Counted from the first letter of the stretch, positions 18,818-28,578 are shown. The stretch: DNA of 41,519 bases from Proteiniphilum sp. X52 (GCF_003712195.1 NZ_RDSD01000031.1:1-41519), one strand, 5' to 3'. The notes: a model not told the origin generated them from the sequence alone. Made by a program: numbers and translations.

Positions 18818-20140
18818 TTAAATCTTCTTTTCCTTCCATTTGCCGCCACGCAGGTAAATAAACGAAAGTGTGAGCAGGGAGAGCCAATACACATGTTCCG
18901 TTGTCCATGCCACAGCCACCGAAAAACGCATGTGAATAATGACAAACCACATGTATGAGAGATAAAAAAACAAGGTGATAATCTCGAATTTAAGGGTGGT
19001 ACGGGTATTTCCTGTGCCCGACACCGAATTAAACAGTACCGATCCCACACTATAGATAGGCAGTGATGAGATAAGCACATAAAACGGCAAAACGGTATCA
19101 TTGATAAGGGAGGGATCATCCGTATAGATGCGGATCATCGCCCTGGGAAAGGCGGAGACAATACCTATCACGCAGACCATTACTCCCAGACTTATAAAAG
19201 CTATTCGTTTTATCAGATTGATCACCTCATCTCTTTTGTCCGCCCCGATGGTATTGCTCACCAGCGTACTCGCCACGGCCCCCAATGCTTGAGAAGGGAT
19301 TGTAAGAATAGTGTAAAAACTCCGCACGATATTGGTTACCGCCAGAGGCCTTTCCCCCATGTAATTCTCAATAAACACAAAGAAAAGCATCCAGGTGACA
19401 ATGGAAAAAAGATATTGCACCATCATGAAGACAGAGATATCCAGTACTTTTTTAATTACAGACCATTGAAACCGGATTTTCCTGAAACCGTATTTATCGG
19501 GGTCAACCGTTTTGCGTGTGTAAACGAGCAGAAAAACGGTAGAAGCAAATTCTGCAATCACCGACGCGATAGCTGCCCCGGCAATTCCCTGTTCGGGCAT
19601 TCCCAGATTACCGAAAATCAGACCATAGTCAAATACCACATTCGTCCCGGCCATCACCACTGCATTGGCGGTAAGCACTTTGGTACGCGCGGTGCCGATA
19701 TAGAACGCCCGGAACATAAGATTGACAAAGGCGAAAATAATACCGAAAACACGCCATTCAAGATACTCGGTTACGGCCCCGGCAACATGGGCCGACTCAA
19801 ACATTGCCGGTATCCAGTGAACAGCCCCGTAGCGCAGCAGAGGTATCAGCAATATAGCCGGGATAAGCAGGAAAATAGCTCCCTGAATGACAATATCTCC
19901 TATCTTGTCGTAATTCTTCTCACCATTTCTCCGCCCGATAAGGATTTGGCTCCCCATACTGAATCCGAAACCCAGTGTATATAAAGCGATATAAATGATG
20001 CCGGCCAGAGCTGACGCGCCCAGTTCCACTTCTCCCACACGACCGAGAAAAGCGGTGTCGATCACCTGAATGATGTTTTGCGCAAGCAAACTCAACAGGA
20101 TGGGCGTACTGATTTTGATGATGTGCTTATTGGAATACAC
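18818..20140 (-). CDS. MATE-family efflux transporter
   Basis: The 440-aa integral membrane protein shows the two-fold repeat of six helices typical of MATE transporters. The first repeat starts 'ISTPILLSLLAQNIIQVIDT' and contains 'GASALAGIIYIALYTLGFGF' and 'GSQILIGRRNGEKNYDKIGD'. The second repeat contains 'IPSQALGAVASTLVSNTIGA'. Such proteins export drugs or metabolites using Na+ or H+. Substrate unknown. It lies just after panD on the same strand, but a strong terminator separates them, so it should have its own promoter. Confidence 0.92.
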   Translation of the reverse strand: MYSNKHIIKISTPILLSLLAQNIIQVIDTAFLGRVGEVELGASALAGIIYIALYTLGFGFSMGSQILIGRRNGEKNYDKIGDIVIQGAIFLLIPAILLIPLLRYGAVHWIPAMFESAHVAGAVTEYLEWRVFGIIFAFVNLMFRAFYIGTARTKVLTANAVVMAGTNVVFDYGLIFGNLGMPEQGIAGAAIASVIAEFASTVFLLVYTRKTVDPDKYGFRKIRFQWSVIKKVLDISVFMMVQYLFSIVTWMLFFVFIENYMGERPLAVTNIVRSFYTILTIPSQALGAVASTLVSNTIGADKRDEVINLIKRIAFISLGVMVCVIGIVSAFPRAMIRIYTDDPSLINDTVLPFYVLISSLPIYSVGSVLFNSVSGTGNTRTTLKFEIITLFFYLSYMWFVIIHMRFSVAVAWTTEHVYWLSLLTLSFIYLRGGKWKEKKI

Positions 20141-20152
20141 CTGTTTTAAACT

Positions 20153-20184
20153 AAAAAGCCGCCGATTACCCTGGCAACCGGCGG
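20153..20184 (-). terminator. Rho-independent terminator after panC-panD
   Basis: On the minus strand, CCGCCGGTT pairs with AATCGGCGG (nine pairs including one G-T) around an 8-base loop, followed by CTTTTTAG. It lies 22 bases after the panD stop and ends 12 bases before the MATE start codon, separating the two units. Confidence 0.85.
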
Positions 20185-20206
20185 ACCTGTATGAGTGTCG
20201 ACGGGA

Positions 20207-20557
20207 TTATTTTTTTATCCGGTTGTTACCGTCAAGATGGATGACAACAGGCTGGAACGTTTTTGCCTCTTCGGGCGAGAGCAACGCGTAGCTCATGATG
20301 ATGATCACATCGCCTTTCTGCACTTTACGGGCAGCAGCTCCGTTCAGGCAAATAATTCCCGATCCGCGCTCACCACGGATCACATAGGTCTCAAAACGCT
20401 CGCCGTTATTATTATTCACCACCGCCACTTTTTCATGCACGATCAGGTTGGCCGCATCAATCAGATCTTCATCGATCGTGATGCTTCCCTCATAATTCAA
20501 ATTGGCATCGGTTACCGTCGCCCTATGTATTTTGGATTTCAATATTTCTAACCACAT
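20207..20557 (-). CDS. panD: Aspartate 1-decarboxylase (pyruvoyl-dependent)
   Basis: The 116-aa pro-enzyme makes beta-alanine from L-aspartate for pantothenate and CoA synthesis. Self-cleavage occurs between G24 and S25 ('NYEGSITID'), creating the pyruvoyl group. '[19 protein letters not shown]' and '[19 protein letters not shown]' are the family blocks, and K9 and Y22 are at the expected places. It starts six bases after panC ends, so the two pantothenate genes form one transcript. Confidence 0.97.
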   Translation of the reverse strand: MWLEILKSKIHRATVTDANLNYEGSITIDEDLIDAANLIVHEKVAVVNNNNGERFETYVIRGERGSGIICLNGAAARKVQKGDVIIIMSYALLSPEEAKTFQPVVIHLDGNNRIKK

Positions 20558-20563
20558 AGATGC

Positions 20564-21406
20564 TTATCTGTATCTTATATTATCAATCAGGCGCACATCA
20601 CCGCAATAGACGGCAATTGCTCCCACAATATTTCCGGAATCCCGCCAGGTGGAGACCGGTTGCAATGAATCCCCATCCACAATCCAGAAATATTCAACAC
20701 GTAAGTCAGACACATTGTTTATTGATCTGGTCACGGAGTGAATGATCTGATCCGGCGATTGTTCTTCGGTTAACAAGGTGCTCTCCCGCATGATACGGTG
20801 TATTTCCGAAGCATGTTCCCTCTGTTCTACCGACAGCCGCCGATTACGGCTACTCATGGCCAAACCGTTCTCCTCCCTGACAGTAGGGACTCCCACGATC
20901 TCCACGGGTAGTTCCTGCTGCCTGACCATCTCCCTGACAATAGCTAATTGCTGGAAGTCCTTTTCACCGAAATAGGCTTTATGAGGCTCCACAAAAGCAA
21001 AAAGTTTACTTACTACCTGGGCCACACCATTGAAGTGACCGGGGCGGAAGGCACCCTCCATCACTTTGTCGAGCAGGCCAAAATCAAAGATCCGGGTATC
21101 CGGCCCGGGATACATCTCTTCCACCGAGGGGGCAAACACAACATCAGCTCCGGTACTTGTCAGCAGCCCATAATCTTCTTCGGGGGTACGGGGATAAAGC
21201 CTCAGGTCCTCCTGGTTATTGAATTGCGTGGGATTGACAAAGATACTCACCACGCAGATATCATTTTCGGCCACACAACGTTCCACCAAGGTGATATGCC
21301 CCTTGTGAAGCGCACCCATAGTAGGCACAAAGCCAATGGTTTTTCCCTCCTGCCGGTGCTGTTGAAGCAGCTCCTTCAACTCTGCTATAGTATGAATAAC
21401 TCTCAT
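20564..21406 (-). CDS. panC: Pantothenate synthetase (pantoate-beta-alanine ligase)
   Basis: The start at 21406 gives 280 residues beginning 'MRVIHTIAELKELLQQHRQE'; the longer frame to 21469 adds 21 residues absent from the family. The enzyme joins pantoate and beta-alanine with ATP. The nucleotide-binding 'GFVPTMGALHKGHITLV' (HxGH-type), 'FVNPTQFN', 'YFGEKDFQQL' and 'MSSRNRRL' (KMSKS-equivalent) blocks are all present. It precedes panD by six bases. The divergent gene upstream encodes a GT5-domain protein, a neighbourhood I recall from other Bacteroidales. Confidence 0.97.
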   Translation of the reverse strand: MRVIHTIAELKELLQQHRQEGKTIGFVPTMGALHKGHITLVERCVAENDICVVSIFVNPTQFNNQEDLRLYPRTPEEDYGLLTSTGADVVFAPSVEEMYPGPDTRIFDFGLLDKVMEGAFRPGHFNGVAQVVSKLFAFVEPHKAYFGEKDFQQLAIVREMVRQQELPVEIVGVPTVREENGLAMSSRNRRLSVEQREHASEIHRIMRESTLLTEEQSPDQIIHSVTRSINNVSDLRVEYFWIVDGDSLQPVSTWRDSGNIVGAIAVYCGDVRLIDNIRYR

Positions 21407-21544
21407 TGATCTGATTTTACAGTGCAAAGCAACAAAATATTTGCCACATACAGAAAAAAACCGCGCCAATTCTCCATATAACAGAAAGCCAAAAGATGTT
21501 ACACGATTCTATATGAGCCGATTACAAAATAGACGCATTTTCAT

Positions 21545-21578
21545 TTTGTATTTATGTGGATTTTTTTTATTATCTTTG
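21545..21578 (+). promoter_or_regulatory. Putative Bacteroidetes promoter for the GT5-domain gene
   Basis: TTTG (21545-21548) and TATCTTTG (21571-21578, a perfect TAnnTTTG) are separated by 22 bases, slightly more than usual. The start codon follows 25 bases later. Confidence 0.5.
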
Positions 21579-21603
21579 TGCTCAAATTTAGATAATTAGC
21601 TAC

Positions 21604-22422
21604 ATGTCCCAGAAAAAAGTTTTGTACGTTTCACAGGAAATTTATCCTTATCTCGAAGAGACTAATATTTCAAATACTTCACGTTATCTGCCCCAAGCCA
21701 TACAGGAGAAGGGTAAAGAGATACGGGCTTTTATGCCCAAGTACGGGAACATCAACGAACGCCGCAACCAACTTCATGAGGTGATCCGCCTCTCGGGAAT
21801 GAATCTCATCATTGATGACACCGACCATTCCCTCATTATAAAGGTGGCCTCCATCCAGTCGGCCCGGATGCAGGTCTATTTCATTGATAACGATGATTAT
21901 TTCCAGAACCGCGAAACTCTCGTCGACGCGAAAGGACTGGAATATGACGACAACGACGAACGGAGCATTTTTTTTATCCGCGGGGTAATGGAAACCATCA
22001 AGAAATTGCGTTGGGTTCCCGATATTATCCACTGTCACGGATGGTTCAGCGCATTGGCTCCTCTTTATATCAAGAAAGGATATGCCGACGACCCTTGCTT
22101 CAAAGGTGCAAAAGTGATTTACTCCCTGTATGACGAGTCTTTCGACAAAGCTTTCCAGCATGGATTCGCGGAAAAACTCCGTTTTGACGGAATCGGGGAT
22201 CCGGAGATCGAGAAAGTAAAAGAACGGGGCGTGATCGATTATACGAATCTGATGAAACTGGCTATTGACTTCTCTGATGGTGTTGTTCAAGGCAGTGAAA
22301 AGGTAAATCCCGAAATCATCCAATACATTCAGGAGAAAGGAGTGAAGTTTCTGCCTTACCATGCTGATTTCGACAAAAGAGTGGAAGAGATCGACGCGTT
22401 CTATGAGGAAATTGACAGCTGA
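21604..22422 (+). CDS. Glycogen/starch-synthase N-terminal (GT5) domain protein
   Basis: The 272-aa product corresponds only to the N-terminal Rossmann domain of GT5 glycogen synthases: 'VLYVSQEIYPYLEETNISNT' (in place of the usual K-x-G-G-L), 'LPQAIQEKGKEIRAFMPKYG', 'PDIIHCHGWFSALAPLYIKK' and 'VVQGSEKVNPEIIQYI'. The C-terminal catalytic GT-B half with the EX7E motif is absent and the gene ends cleanly, so it is a stand-alone form. The classical ADP-glucose-binding KTGGL is not recognisable. It may have a regulatory or scaffolding role rather than being a working synthase. It is followed by a DUF4270 lipoprotein gene and is divergent from panC, a conserved Bacteroidales arrangement as far as I remember. 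Confidence 0.8.
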   Translation: MSQKKVLYVSQEIYPYLEETNISNTSRYLPQAIQEKGKEIRAFMPKYGNINERRNQLHEVIRLSGMNLIIDDTDHSLIIKVASIQSARMQVYFIDNDDYFQNRETLVDAKGLEYDDNDERSIFFIRGVMETIKKLRWVPDIIHCHGWFSALAPLYIKKGYADDPCFKGAKVIYSLYDESFDKAFQHGFAEKLRFDGIGDPEIEKVKERGVIDYTNLMKLAIDFSDGVVQGSEKVNPEIIQYIQEKGVKFLPYHADFDKRVEEIDAFYEEIDS

Positions 22423-22568
22423 TCCGGTTAAAATCCCTGATGAATTTATTTTTTCACCCCCTCTATATACAAATATCTTTAAAAATAAAAAGAAAGCGTT
22501 TCGACGGTTTTTATTTGCCACATTTTTTTCAGATATTTGCGTCATTGAAAACAAACTTGATTGAACGA

Positions 22569-23945
22569 ATGAAATTCAAATTCCTGTGCCAAGTACTTGT
22601 TATTGCCGTTATCGTCCTGTCCGCCGTTTCATGTAACGACAATCTTGATCCGATAGGATTTACCATACAACCCGGCCAAGATCGTCTTACGATAGGCACG
22701 GATACACTGGAGTTACAGGCACGCACCGTTCAGATAGATTCCATTTTTTCCAAGATACAATATCCTGTATTGGGCGAATATACCGATCCTGTTTTCGGCA
22801 CTATCAAGTCCGAATATATCGGAGAGTTCTATTTTCCCGAAGGGGCACAATTCCATGACGGCGCCACCATTGACTCGGTGAGAGTGCAGCTGGCTTACAC
22901 CACGATGATGGGAGATTCATTGTCGCCGATGGGGTTGTCTATATACGAGGTGACAAAATCGCTGAAAGGAATAAATAATTATTCTCATGCCGATCCCACA
23001 GAGTATGCCGATATGTCGGCACCTCTGGGCACACAGACATTTACCGGGAAGAATTCGACCTACAGGACAGAAACCACCAGTTCGGGAACCTCCGTCAGGG
23101 TGTATGAAATCAATGTGATGCTTCCCAACGCTCTCGGTGAAAAATTTCTTGCCGAATATAAGAAGGATGGGCATGGCCAACTGGTGAATGCGGATGAATT
23201 CAGGAAATTCTTCCCGGGATTGTATTTCACCACCACTTTTGGAAAAAGCACCATCATCAATGTGAGCCTTACCTCTCTTCTGGTACATTATCAGTATCTG
23301 GACAAAGGCGGCTCCTCGACGAATCAGGATACTGTCCGTACAAACGCCATGCGCCTGCATATCACACCGGAAGTCACCCAGATCAACCATATCCAAAACA
23401 AAAACGAACAGTTATTGGAGGAGAACCCTGACTATGCGTATGTCAAAAGTCCCGCCGGGCTAATGACGCAGATTACTTTTCCCTTCTCGGAAATGGATGA
23501 GAAGTTGCAATCACAAGCCCTGAATCTGGCAAATTTCACTGTATACGCCATGCCTGAGCCCAATGAGGACACCATGGTGAAATTGAGTCCTCCGGACTAC
23601 CTGCTACTGATAAATAAAGATTCGTTGGCGGGATTTTTCGAAAACAGAAAGCTCATCGACAATGTAACCAGTTTCCTGACGTTGAGTGGCTTTAACTCTT
23701 CCACCTACTCCTACAGCTTCGGCAATATCTCCACGATGGTAAACCACTATAACGAGAAGCACAAGGGGGAACCTTTTGATCTGGTTTATTACCTGATTCC
23801 TGTGGATGTCACTTTCGCGACCGATAGCTACGGATACGCGACAACAACTCCAATCTCAATTAACCACCGCATGTGGCCGGCAGCAGCCAGATTGGATAAA
23901 CGCAAAGGGAGTCTGAAGCTGGATATGATTTTCAGTAACTTCTAA
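22569..23945 (+). CDS. DUF4270 family lipoprotein
   Basis: The start at 22569 is chosen because it begins a lipoprotein signal ('MKFKFLCQVLVIAVIVLSAV' with 'SAVSC' as lipobox). The frame opens 43 codons earlier with sequence unlike any leader. The 458-aa product is typical of DUF4270: 'IQPGQDRLTIGTDTLEL' after the Cys, 'YPVLGEYTDPVFGTIKSEY' and a central 'DSVRVQLAYTT'. It is probably beta-rich and surface- or outer-membrane-anchored. The function is unknown. It follows the GT5-domain gene by about 146 bases on the same strand and ends convergent with ruvB. Confidence 0.85.
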   Translation: MKFKFLCQVLVIAVIVLSAVSCNDNLDPIGFTIQPGQDRLTIGTDTLELQARTVQIDSIFSKIQYPVLGEYTDPVFGTIKSEYIGEFYFPEGAQFHDGATIDSVRVQLAYTTMMGDSLSPMGLSIYEVTKSLKGINNYSHADPTEYADMSAPLGTQTFTGKNSTYRTETTSSGTSVRVYEINVMLPNALGEKFLAEYKKDGHGQLVNADEFRKFFPGLYFTTTFGKSTIINVSLTSLLVHYQYLDKGGSSTNQDTVRTNAMRLHITPEVTQINHIQNKNEQLLEENPDYAYVKSPAGLMTQITFPFSEMDEKLQSQALNLANFTVYAMPEPNEDTMVKLSPPDYLLLINKDSLAGFFENRKLIDNVTSFLTLSGFNSSTYSYSFGNISTMVNHYNEKHKGEPFDLVYYLIPVDVTFATDSYGYATTTPISINHRMWPAAARLDKRKGSLKLDMIFSNF

Positions 23946-23976
23946 AACGAGCCGTTTTCTTTTATCGGCAGATTGT

Positions 23977-24043
23977 CCTATTTAGCTACGTTTCACCCCG
24001 TTGAATGTTGCCTATTTAGTACGCTTCACCCCGTTGAATATTG
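23977..24043. repeat. Two-copy tandem repeat of about 33-34 bases
   Basis: Copy one (23977-24010) and copy two (24011-24043) both begin CCTATTTAG, share TTCACCCCGTTGAAT and end TTG, with a one-base length difference and four or so substitutions. They lie in the short gap where DUF4270 and ruvB converge. No coding potential is seen. Confidence 0.8.
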
Positions 24044-24092
24044 TTTGTCTGATCCGTTCTTACAAGGTATGCACTTCGTTGCGATTGGGACA

Positions 24093-25127
24093 TTAAAATA
24101 AAAGTCCCTGTTCCTCTCCTTTTTTTCGTCCCAGATGTCGGTATGCCAGATCGGTTGCTTCCCTGCCTCGTGGGGTACGTTTAATAAATCCTTCCTTGAT
24201 AAGGAACGGCTCATATACCTCTTCGATGGTGCCGGCGTCATCTCCCACAGCGGTAGCAATCGTGGTGATACCTACCGGCCCCCCTTTGAACTTATCAATG
24301 ATGGTCAGTAAAATTTTATTGTCGACCTCATCCAGTCCGTATCTATCGATATTAAGCGCTTCCAGCGCGTAAGACGATATCTGCCTGTCTATTTTCCCAT
24401 TCCCTTTTATCTGGGCAAAATCGCGTACCCGCCGTAATAGCGCGTTAGCCACGCGGGGTGTCCCCCTGCTCCGGGAAGCAATCTCCAATGCAGCCCGGCT
24501 ATCACAGCTAACCTGCAACAGGTCAGCCGACCGCAGGACGATCCCGGTGAGGGTTTCCAGATCGTAATACTCAAGGTGCATATTGATACCGAAACGGGCT
24601 CTTAACGGGCTGGTCAATAAGCCGCTGCGGGTAGTAGCTCCCACCAGTGTGAAAGGATTCAGGTCAATTTGGATAGAACGCGCGCTGGGGCCTTTATCAA
24701 TCAGGATATCGATCCGGTAATCCTCCATGGCACTGTAAAGATACTCCTCCACTACGGGGGACAGCCGATGAATTTCATCTATAAAAAGCACATCATTCTG
24801 TTCCAGCGAGGTGAGCACCCCGGCCAGGTCACCCGGCTTGTCGAGCACCGGCCCCGATGTCACCCTGAATCCCACACCCAGTTCATTGGCGATGATATTC
24901 GAAAGGGTGGTCTTGCCTAAGCCGGGGGGGCCGTGCAACAACACATGATCAAGTGACTCGCCACGCAAACGGGCCGCGCTGACAAATATTTTCAGGTTCT
25001 CCACGATCTTTCCCTGTCCCTTGAAATCGCCAAAGGTCAATGGACGCAAACTATTCTCAAATTCACGCTCGGTCTCCCTGAAATTGCGGTTACCATGTAT
25101 ATCGAAATTCTCTTCCATCATTGTCAC
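24093..25127 (-). CDS. ruvB: Holliday junction branch-migration helicase RuvB
   Basis: The 344-aa AAA+ ATPase drives branch migration with RuvA. Walker A is at 66-73 ('GPPGLGKTT'), Walker B with '[10 protein letters not shown]' at about 115-124, and sensor 1 is '[10 protein letters not shown]'. The C-terminal winged-helix DNA-binding region is '[20 protein letters not shown]'. Length is normal. Last gene of a tight minus-strand operon rnr-queG-ruvB; only 11 bases separate it from queG. The ATG at 25121 would give a slightly shorter start and cannot be excluded. Confidence 0.97.
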   Translation of the reverse strand: MTMMEENFDIHGNRNFRETEREFENSLRPLTFGDFKGQGKIVENLKIFVSAARLRGESLDHVLLHGPPGLGKTTLSNIIANELGVGFRVTSGPVLDKPGDLAGVLTSLEQNDVLFIDEIHRLSPVVEEYLYSAMEDYRIDILIDKGPSARSIQIDLNPFTLVGATTRSGLLTSPLRARFGINMHLEYYDLETLTGIVLRSADLLQVSCDSRAALEIASRSRGTPRVANALLRRVRDFAQIKGNGKIDRQISSYALEALNIDRYGLDEVDNKILLTIIDKFKGGPVGITTIATAVGDDAGTIEEVYEPFLIKEGFIKRTPRGREATDLAYRHLGRKKGEEQGLLF

Positions 25128-25138
25128 TGCAAAAATAA

Positions 25139-26059
25139 CTATTTATCGGGAGTTTTGGAAATTGCCGCCACATTCCGCTTCAATCCGGAGAATTTGGCCC
25201 TTTTCACGGCTGATTTACGAAATATCCGCCGATAATCCTCCTCATCCATCCCGATCAGTTTTTTCAGGTCGAGCGATAAAAATTCATCCAACGGCATAAA
25301 TTCGGGGGTACCATGTGGGCTGGAGTAGCGGTTCCAGGGACACACTTTCTGGCAAATATCACAACCGTACACATTATTGCTCAAAAAAGGAGCGATGGCG
25401 GAAGATATCTCTCCCTTATTCTCAATGGTTTGATAGGAGATGCACTTATTCGCGTTGAGATAATGGGGCCTCTCTATGGCGCCGGTAGGGCAGGCATCCA
25501 GGCAACGGCGGCACTTCCCGCAATTTTGTGAGACAGGAGAATCATAATCCAGCTCTATATCCACGATGAGTTCACCCAGGAAAAAATAGGACCCTTTGCG
25601 GGGAATGATCAGCAATGTGTTTTTTCCAATGAAACCCAATCCTGCCCGTGCCGCCCAAAAACGTTCCAGCACCGGAGCCGAATCAGAGAAATAGCGCCCT
25701 GAGGCCTCCGGATACCGGGATTTTACAAATTCAAACAAACGGCTCAATTTCCCCCGCACCACATCATGATAGTCCTTGCCATAAGCGTAATAGGCAAACT
25801 GCGGCACCTCTTCGGGCAGTTTCTCGCGCGGATAATAGTTCAATGCTACCGAAATAATGGATTTGGCACCGTCCACCAACAATCCGGGATCAAGCCTTTT
25901 GTCGATGTTGCGGGCCATGTACTCCATTCCCGCATTGCCGTTCTCAGCCAGCCACCGCATATACCGCTCCTCCTCCCCGCTATGGGTAGCGCGGCAGATA
26001 CCACAGGCATCGAAGCCCAGCGACAATGCATATTGTTTGATCTCTTCGGAAAATGTCAT
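25139..26059 (-). CDS. queG: Epoxyqueuosine reductase
   Basis: The 306-aa cobalamin-dependent Fe-S enzyme performs the last step of queuosine synthesis, reducing epoxyqueuosine in tRNA anticodons. Two [4Fe-4S] ferredoxin-like clusters are visible: '[16 protein letters not shown]' and '[10 protein letters not shown]' with their partner Cys residues. The N-terminal '[20 protein letters not shown]' and '[20 protein letters not shown]' blocks are conserved. Length is on the short side because there is no C-terminal HEAT-repeat extension. It sits between rnr and ruvB with gaps of 13 and 11 bases. Confidence 0.95.
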   Translation of the reverse strand: MTFSEEIKQYALSLGFDACGICRATHSGEEERYMRWLAENGNAGMEYMARNIDKRLDPGLLVDGAKSIISVALNYYPREKLPEEVPQFAYYAYGKDYHDVVRGKLSRLFEFVKSRYPEASGRYFSDSAPVLERFWAARAGLGFIGKNTLLIIPRKGSYFFLGELIVDIELDYDSPVSQNCGKCRRCLDACPTGAIERPHYLNANKCISYQTIENKGEISSAIAPFLSNNVYGCDICQKVCPWNRYSSPHGTPEFMPLDEFLSLDLKKLIGMDEEDYRRIFRKSAVKRAKFSGLKRNVAAISKTPDK

Positions 26060-26072
26060 GAAAGGAAAGAAC

Positions 26073-28217
26073 TCAAGCGAGCGTAAAATCGAGTTGTTTC
26101 CTGTCGAGATTGGCTCTTGCCACCTGAATGGAAACTGGCTGTCCGAGACGATACTCTCGTCCGGTACGCCGGCCCACTAACCGGAAATTCTTTTCATCCA
26201 GCTCGTAGAAATCATCATCCAACTCGCGGATAGGGATCATGCCCTCACACTTATTCTCATTGATCTCCACATAAATCCCCCATTCTGTCACACCGGAGAC
26301 TACGCCATCGTACACTTTACCGATCTTATCGGCCATGAATTCCACCTGCTTGTATTTGATGGAATCCCGCTCGGCGTTGGCTGCCACCTGCTCCATCTGT
26401 GAGCAGTGCTTGCATTCTTCTTCCAGCGGCCCCTGATCCACACTTTGTCCTCCCCCCAGATAATGTTCCAGCAGACGGTGCACCAGCATATCGGGATATC
26501 TCCGGATAGGGGAAGTAAAATGGGTGTAATAATCGAACGCCAGACCGTAATGTCCCACATTCTTGGTGGAATAGATTGCCTTGGACATAGTCCGGATCGC
26601 GATGGTCTCGATCAGGTTCTCCTCCGGGCGGCCCTGTACCTTATCCAACAGGGAGTTGATACTTTTCGCCACCTCCACTTTCGAGCCGTCGGGTTTTATC
26701 TTATGACCAAAGCGCAGGATAAATGTATTGAATGTCTCCAGTTTTTCCGGATCAGGCACATCGTGTACGCGATAGACAAATGTTTTGGGTCTCTTCCCTT
26801 TGGGTGCCGTGCCGATAAACTCGGCCACGTTTTTGTTGGCCAGCAACATAAACTCCTCAATGAGATGATTGGCTTCCTTCGACTCCTTGAAATATACTCC
26901 CAACGGTTTTCCTTTCTCATCGAGATTAAACTTCACCTCATATCGCTCAAAATTGATGGCACCATTGGCAAACCGCCTCTCACGTAACTGCCTGGCAAGA
27001 TGATGCAATTGGAGTATCTCTGCCGAGAAGTCACCCTTTCCGGTTTCGATCACCGCCTGCGCGTCTTCATAGGTAAGCCGGCTGTCCGACTTGATGACAG
27101 TCCGTACGATCCGTGATTTTTTTATCTCCGCCTTATCGTTCAGGATGAAGATAACCGAAAAGCACAATTTTTCTTCATGAGGACGTAATGAACATATTCC
27201 GTTGCTCAACCGCTCCGGCAGCATGGGAATCGTCCTGTCGACAAGATAAACGGAGGTCGCCCGGTTTTCCGCCTCGCGGTCGATGAGGTCACCCGGTTTC
27301 ACATAATGGGTCACATCGGCAATATGCACTCCCACCTCCCACTGGTTGGACGAGACTTTGCGAAGGGAAAGGGCATCATCGAAATCTTTGGCATCTTTCG
27401 GGTCGATCGTGATGGTGAATACATCCCGAAAGTCTTCCCGTCTGGCAATCTCTGCTCCGTCTATCTCCTCGGGGATCAGATCAGCAAATTTCCCGACCTT
27501 CTCAGGATAGCTGTAGGGCAGGTCATACTGTGCAAGAATGGCATGCATCTCGGTATCGTTATGTCCCGGCTTGCCCAGGACATCGATCACTTTTCCCACC
27601 GGGTTATTGGCTTTTGCAGGCCATTGGGTGATTTCCACCAGCACTTTGTCGCCATTCATGGCACCGTTAAGATCCTCTTTTGGGATAAAAATATCGTTCG
27701 ACAGGAACTTACTATCCATCACTAAAAAAGCGAAGTGCTTCTGCACTTCCAGTATTCCCACAAAACGGCTCTGGGCACGTTCCAGTATCTCTACGACTGT
27801 TCCTTCCGTATCCGCGCGTTTCCGCTTGGCCAACAGTTGCACGCGAACCCTGTCGCCATTCATCGCGTGCTTGCTGTTGCGTTCGGGTATATAAATAATA
27901 TTTCCGTCATCGTCCGGCACAAAGAAATTCTTACCGTTGCTCCGCCTTTCAAAACGTCCTTCCAATATCAATCCCCGGTTGTTGATACGGTATCTGCCGC
28001 GGGATGTCTCTAAAAGCACATCTTCATCGCGGAGCTTGTCGAGCACACTGATCAGCACACGTCGCCCCTCTTCTCCGCGAATATCCAGTCCGGCAGCTAT
28101 TTGTTTATAGTTGAACTGCTTATCATTATTCTGGGAGAGAAAATGGGTCACTAAGGGGATCAACTCCTTTTTTTTGGGTTTAATAACGGAAGGTATAGAT
28201 GTTGTTTTTTTACTCAT
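26073..28217 (-). CDS. rnr: Ribonuclease R
   Basis: The 714-aa 3'-5' exoribonuclease has an N-terminal winged-helix domain (about 15-75), two cold-shock OB domains (about 75-230), and the RNB catalytic domain with the metal-binding aspartates in 'DPKDAKDFDDALSL' and 'HIADVTHYV'. A C-terminal S1 domain follows ('GKVYDGVVSGVTEWGIYVEI'). The Lys-rich tail of the E. coli enzyme is missing, as is usual in Bacteroidetes. First gene of rnr-queG-ruvB. Upstream is the accessory peptide locus. Confidence 0.96.
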   Translation of the reverse strand: MSKKTTSIPSVIKPKKKELIPLVTHFLSQNNDKQFNYKQIAAGLDIRGEEGRRVLISVLDKLRDEDVLLETSRGRYRINNRGLILEGRFERRSNGKNFFVPDDDGNIIYIPERNSKHAMNGDRVRVQLLAKRKRADTEGTVVEILERAQSRFVGILEVQKHFAFLVMDSKFLSNDIFIPKEDLNGAMNGDKVLVEITQWPAKANNPVGKVIDVLGKPGHNDTEMHAILAQYDLPYSYPEKVGKFADLIPEEIDGAEIARREDFRDVFTITIDPKDAKDFDDALSLRKVSSNQWEVGVHIADVTHYVKPGDLIDREAENRATSVYLVDRTIPMLPERLSNGICSLRPHEEKLCFSVIFILNDKAEIKKSRIVRTVIKSDSRLTYEDAQAVIETGKGDFSAEILQLHHLARQLRERRFANGAINFERYEVKFNLDEKGKPLGVYFKESKEANHLIEEFMLLANKNVAEFIGTAPKGKRPKTFVYRVHDVPDPEKLETFNTFILRFGHKIKPDGSKVEVAKSINSLLDKVQGRPEENLIETIAIRTMSKAIYSTKNVGHYGLAFDYYTHFTSPIRRYPDMLVHRLLEHYLGGGQSVDQGPLEEECKHCSQMEQVAANAERDSIKYKQVEFMADKIGKVYDGVVSGVTEWGIYVEINENKCEGMIPIRELDDDFYELDEKNFRLVGRRTGREYRLGQPVSIQVARANLDRKQLDFTLA

Positions 28218-28353
28218 AATTTATTACTTCGGTTTTTACTTAAACAATTCAAACGCGTTTTAGTTAAATACAAAGTAATAAAATATTTATGGAACTTAGA
28301 TACTAATGTGCACCAGTAGTGGATACTGTTCGCGAATTCATTTAGTTAAAATA

Positions 28354-28578
28354 CTAAAATAAGGTATTGATACTGTTCCAAAAATCCATAACTGATATCC
28401 GCTCTTCATGGAAAGAGCCGAAACAAATATTTTCGCCGATTGTCCCGCTGAAAATCTTTGTCTGTTGGCTCACTACGCCTATATATCTACGCCAAAGCGG
28501 AATAGGATATTCCGATAACGGTTTGCTGTTAAATAAAATTTCGCCGCTTTCTATGGTGAGTGAAAGTAGTCTATTCAT
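28354..28578 (-). pseudogene. Fragment of an ABC-transporter ATPase domain (peptide exporter type)
   Basis: The 74-codon frame matches the middle of an exporter nucleotide-binding domain. 'LLSLTIESGEILFNSKPLSE' corresponds to the part just after Walker A, and 'RRYIGVVSQQTKIFSGTIGE' with 'NICFG' is the Q-loop region of ComA/SunT-like exporters. Walker A itself, the signature motif, Walker B, the membrane domain and any C39 peptidase are missing. An in-frame stop lies just upstream of the ATG. The pseudogene therefore cannot export. It sits downstream of the double-glycine peptide genes, behind their terminator, where an exporter gene would be expected. Confidence 0.65.

Noticed and set aside
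19289-19984. 231-aa plus-strand open frame
   Set aside because: Antisense to the MATE transporter; composition (His, Arg, Asn-rich) is typical of the complement of a membrane protein gene.
21679-22554. 291-aa minus-strand open frame
   Set aside because: Antisense shadow of the GT5-domain gene, no signal or family motif.
22440-22568. 43-codon N-terminal extension of the DUF4270 frame
   Set aside because: Starting at 22569 gives a proper lipoprotein signal; the extension is intergenic sequence that happens to stay open.
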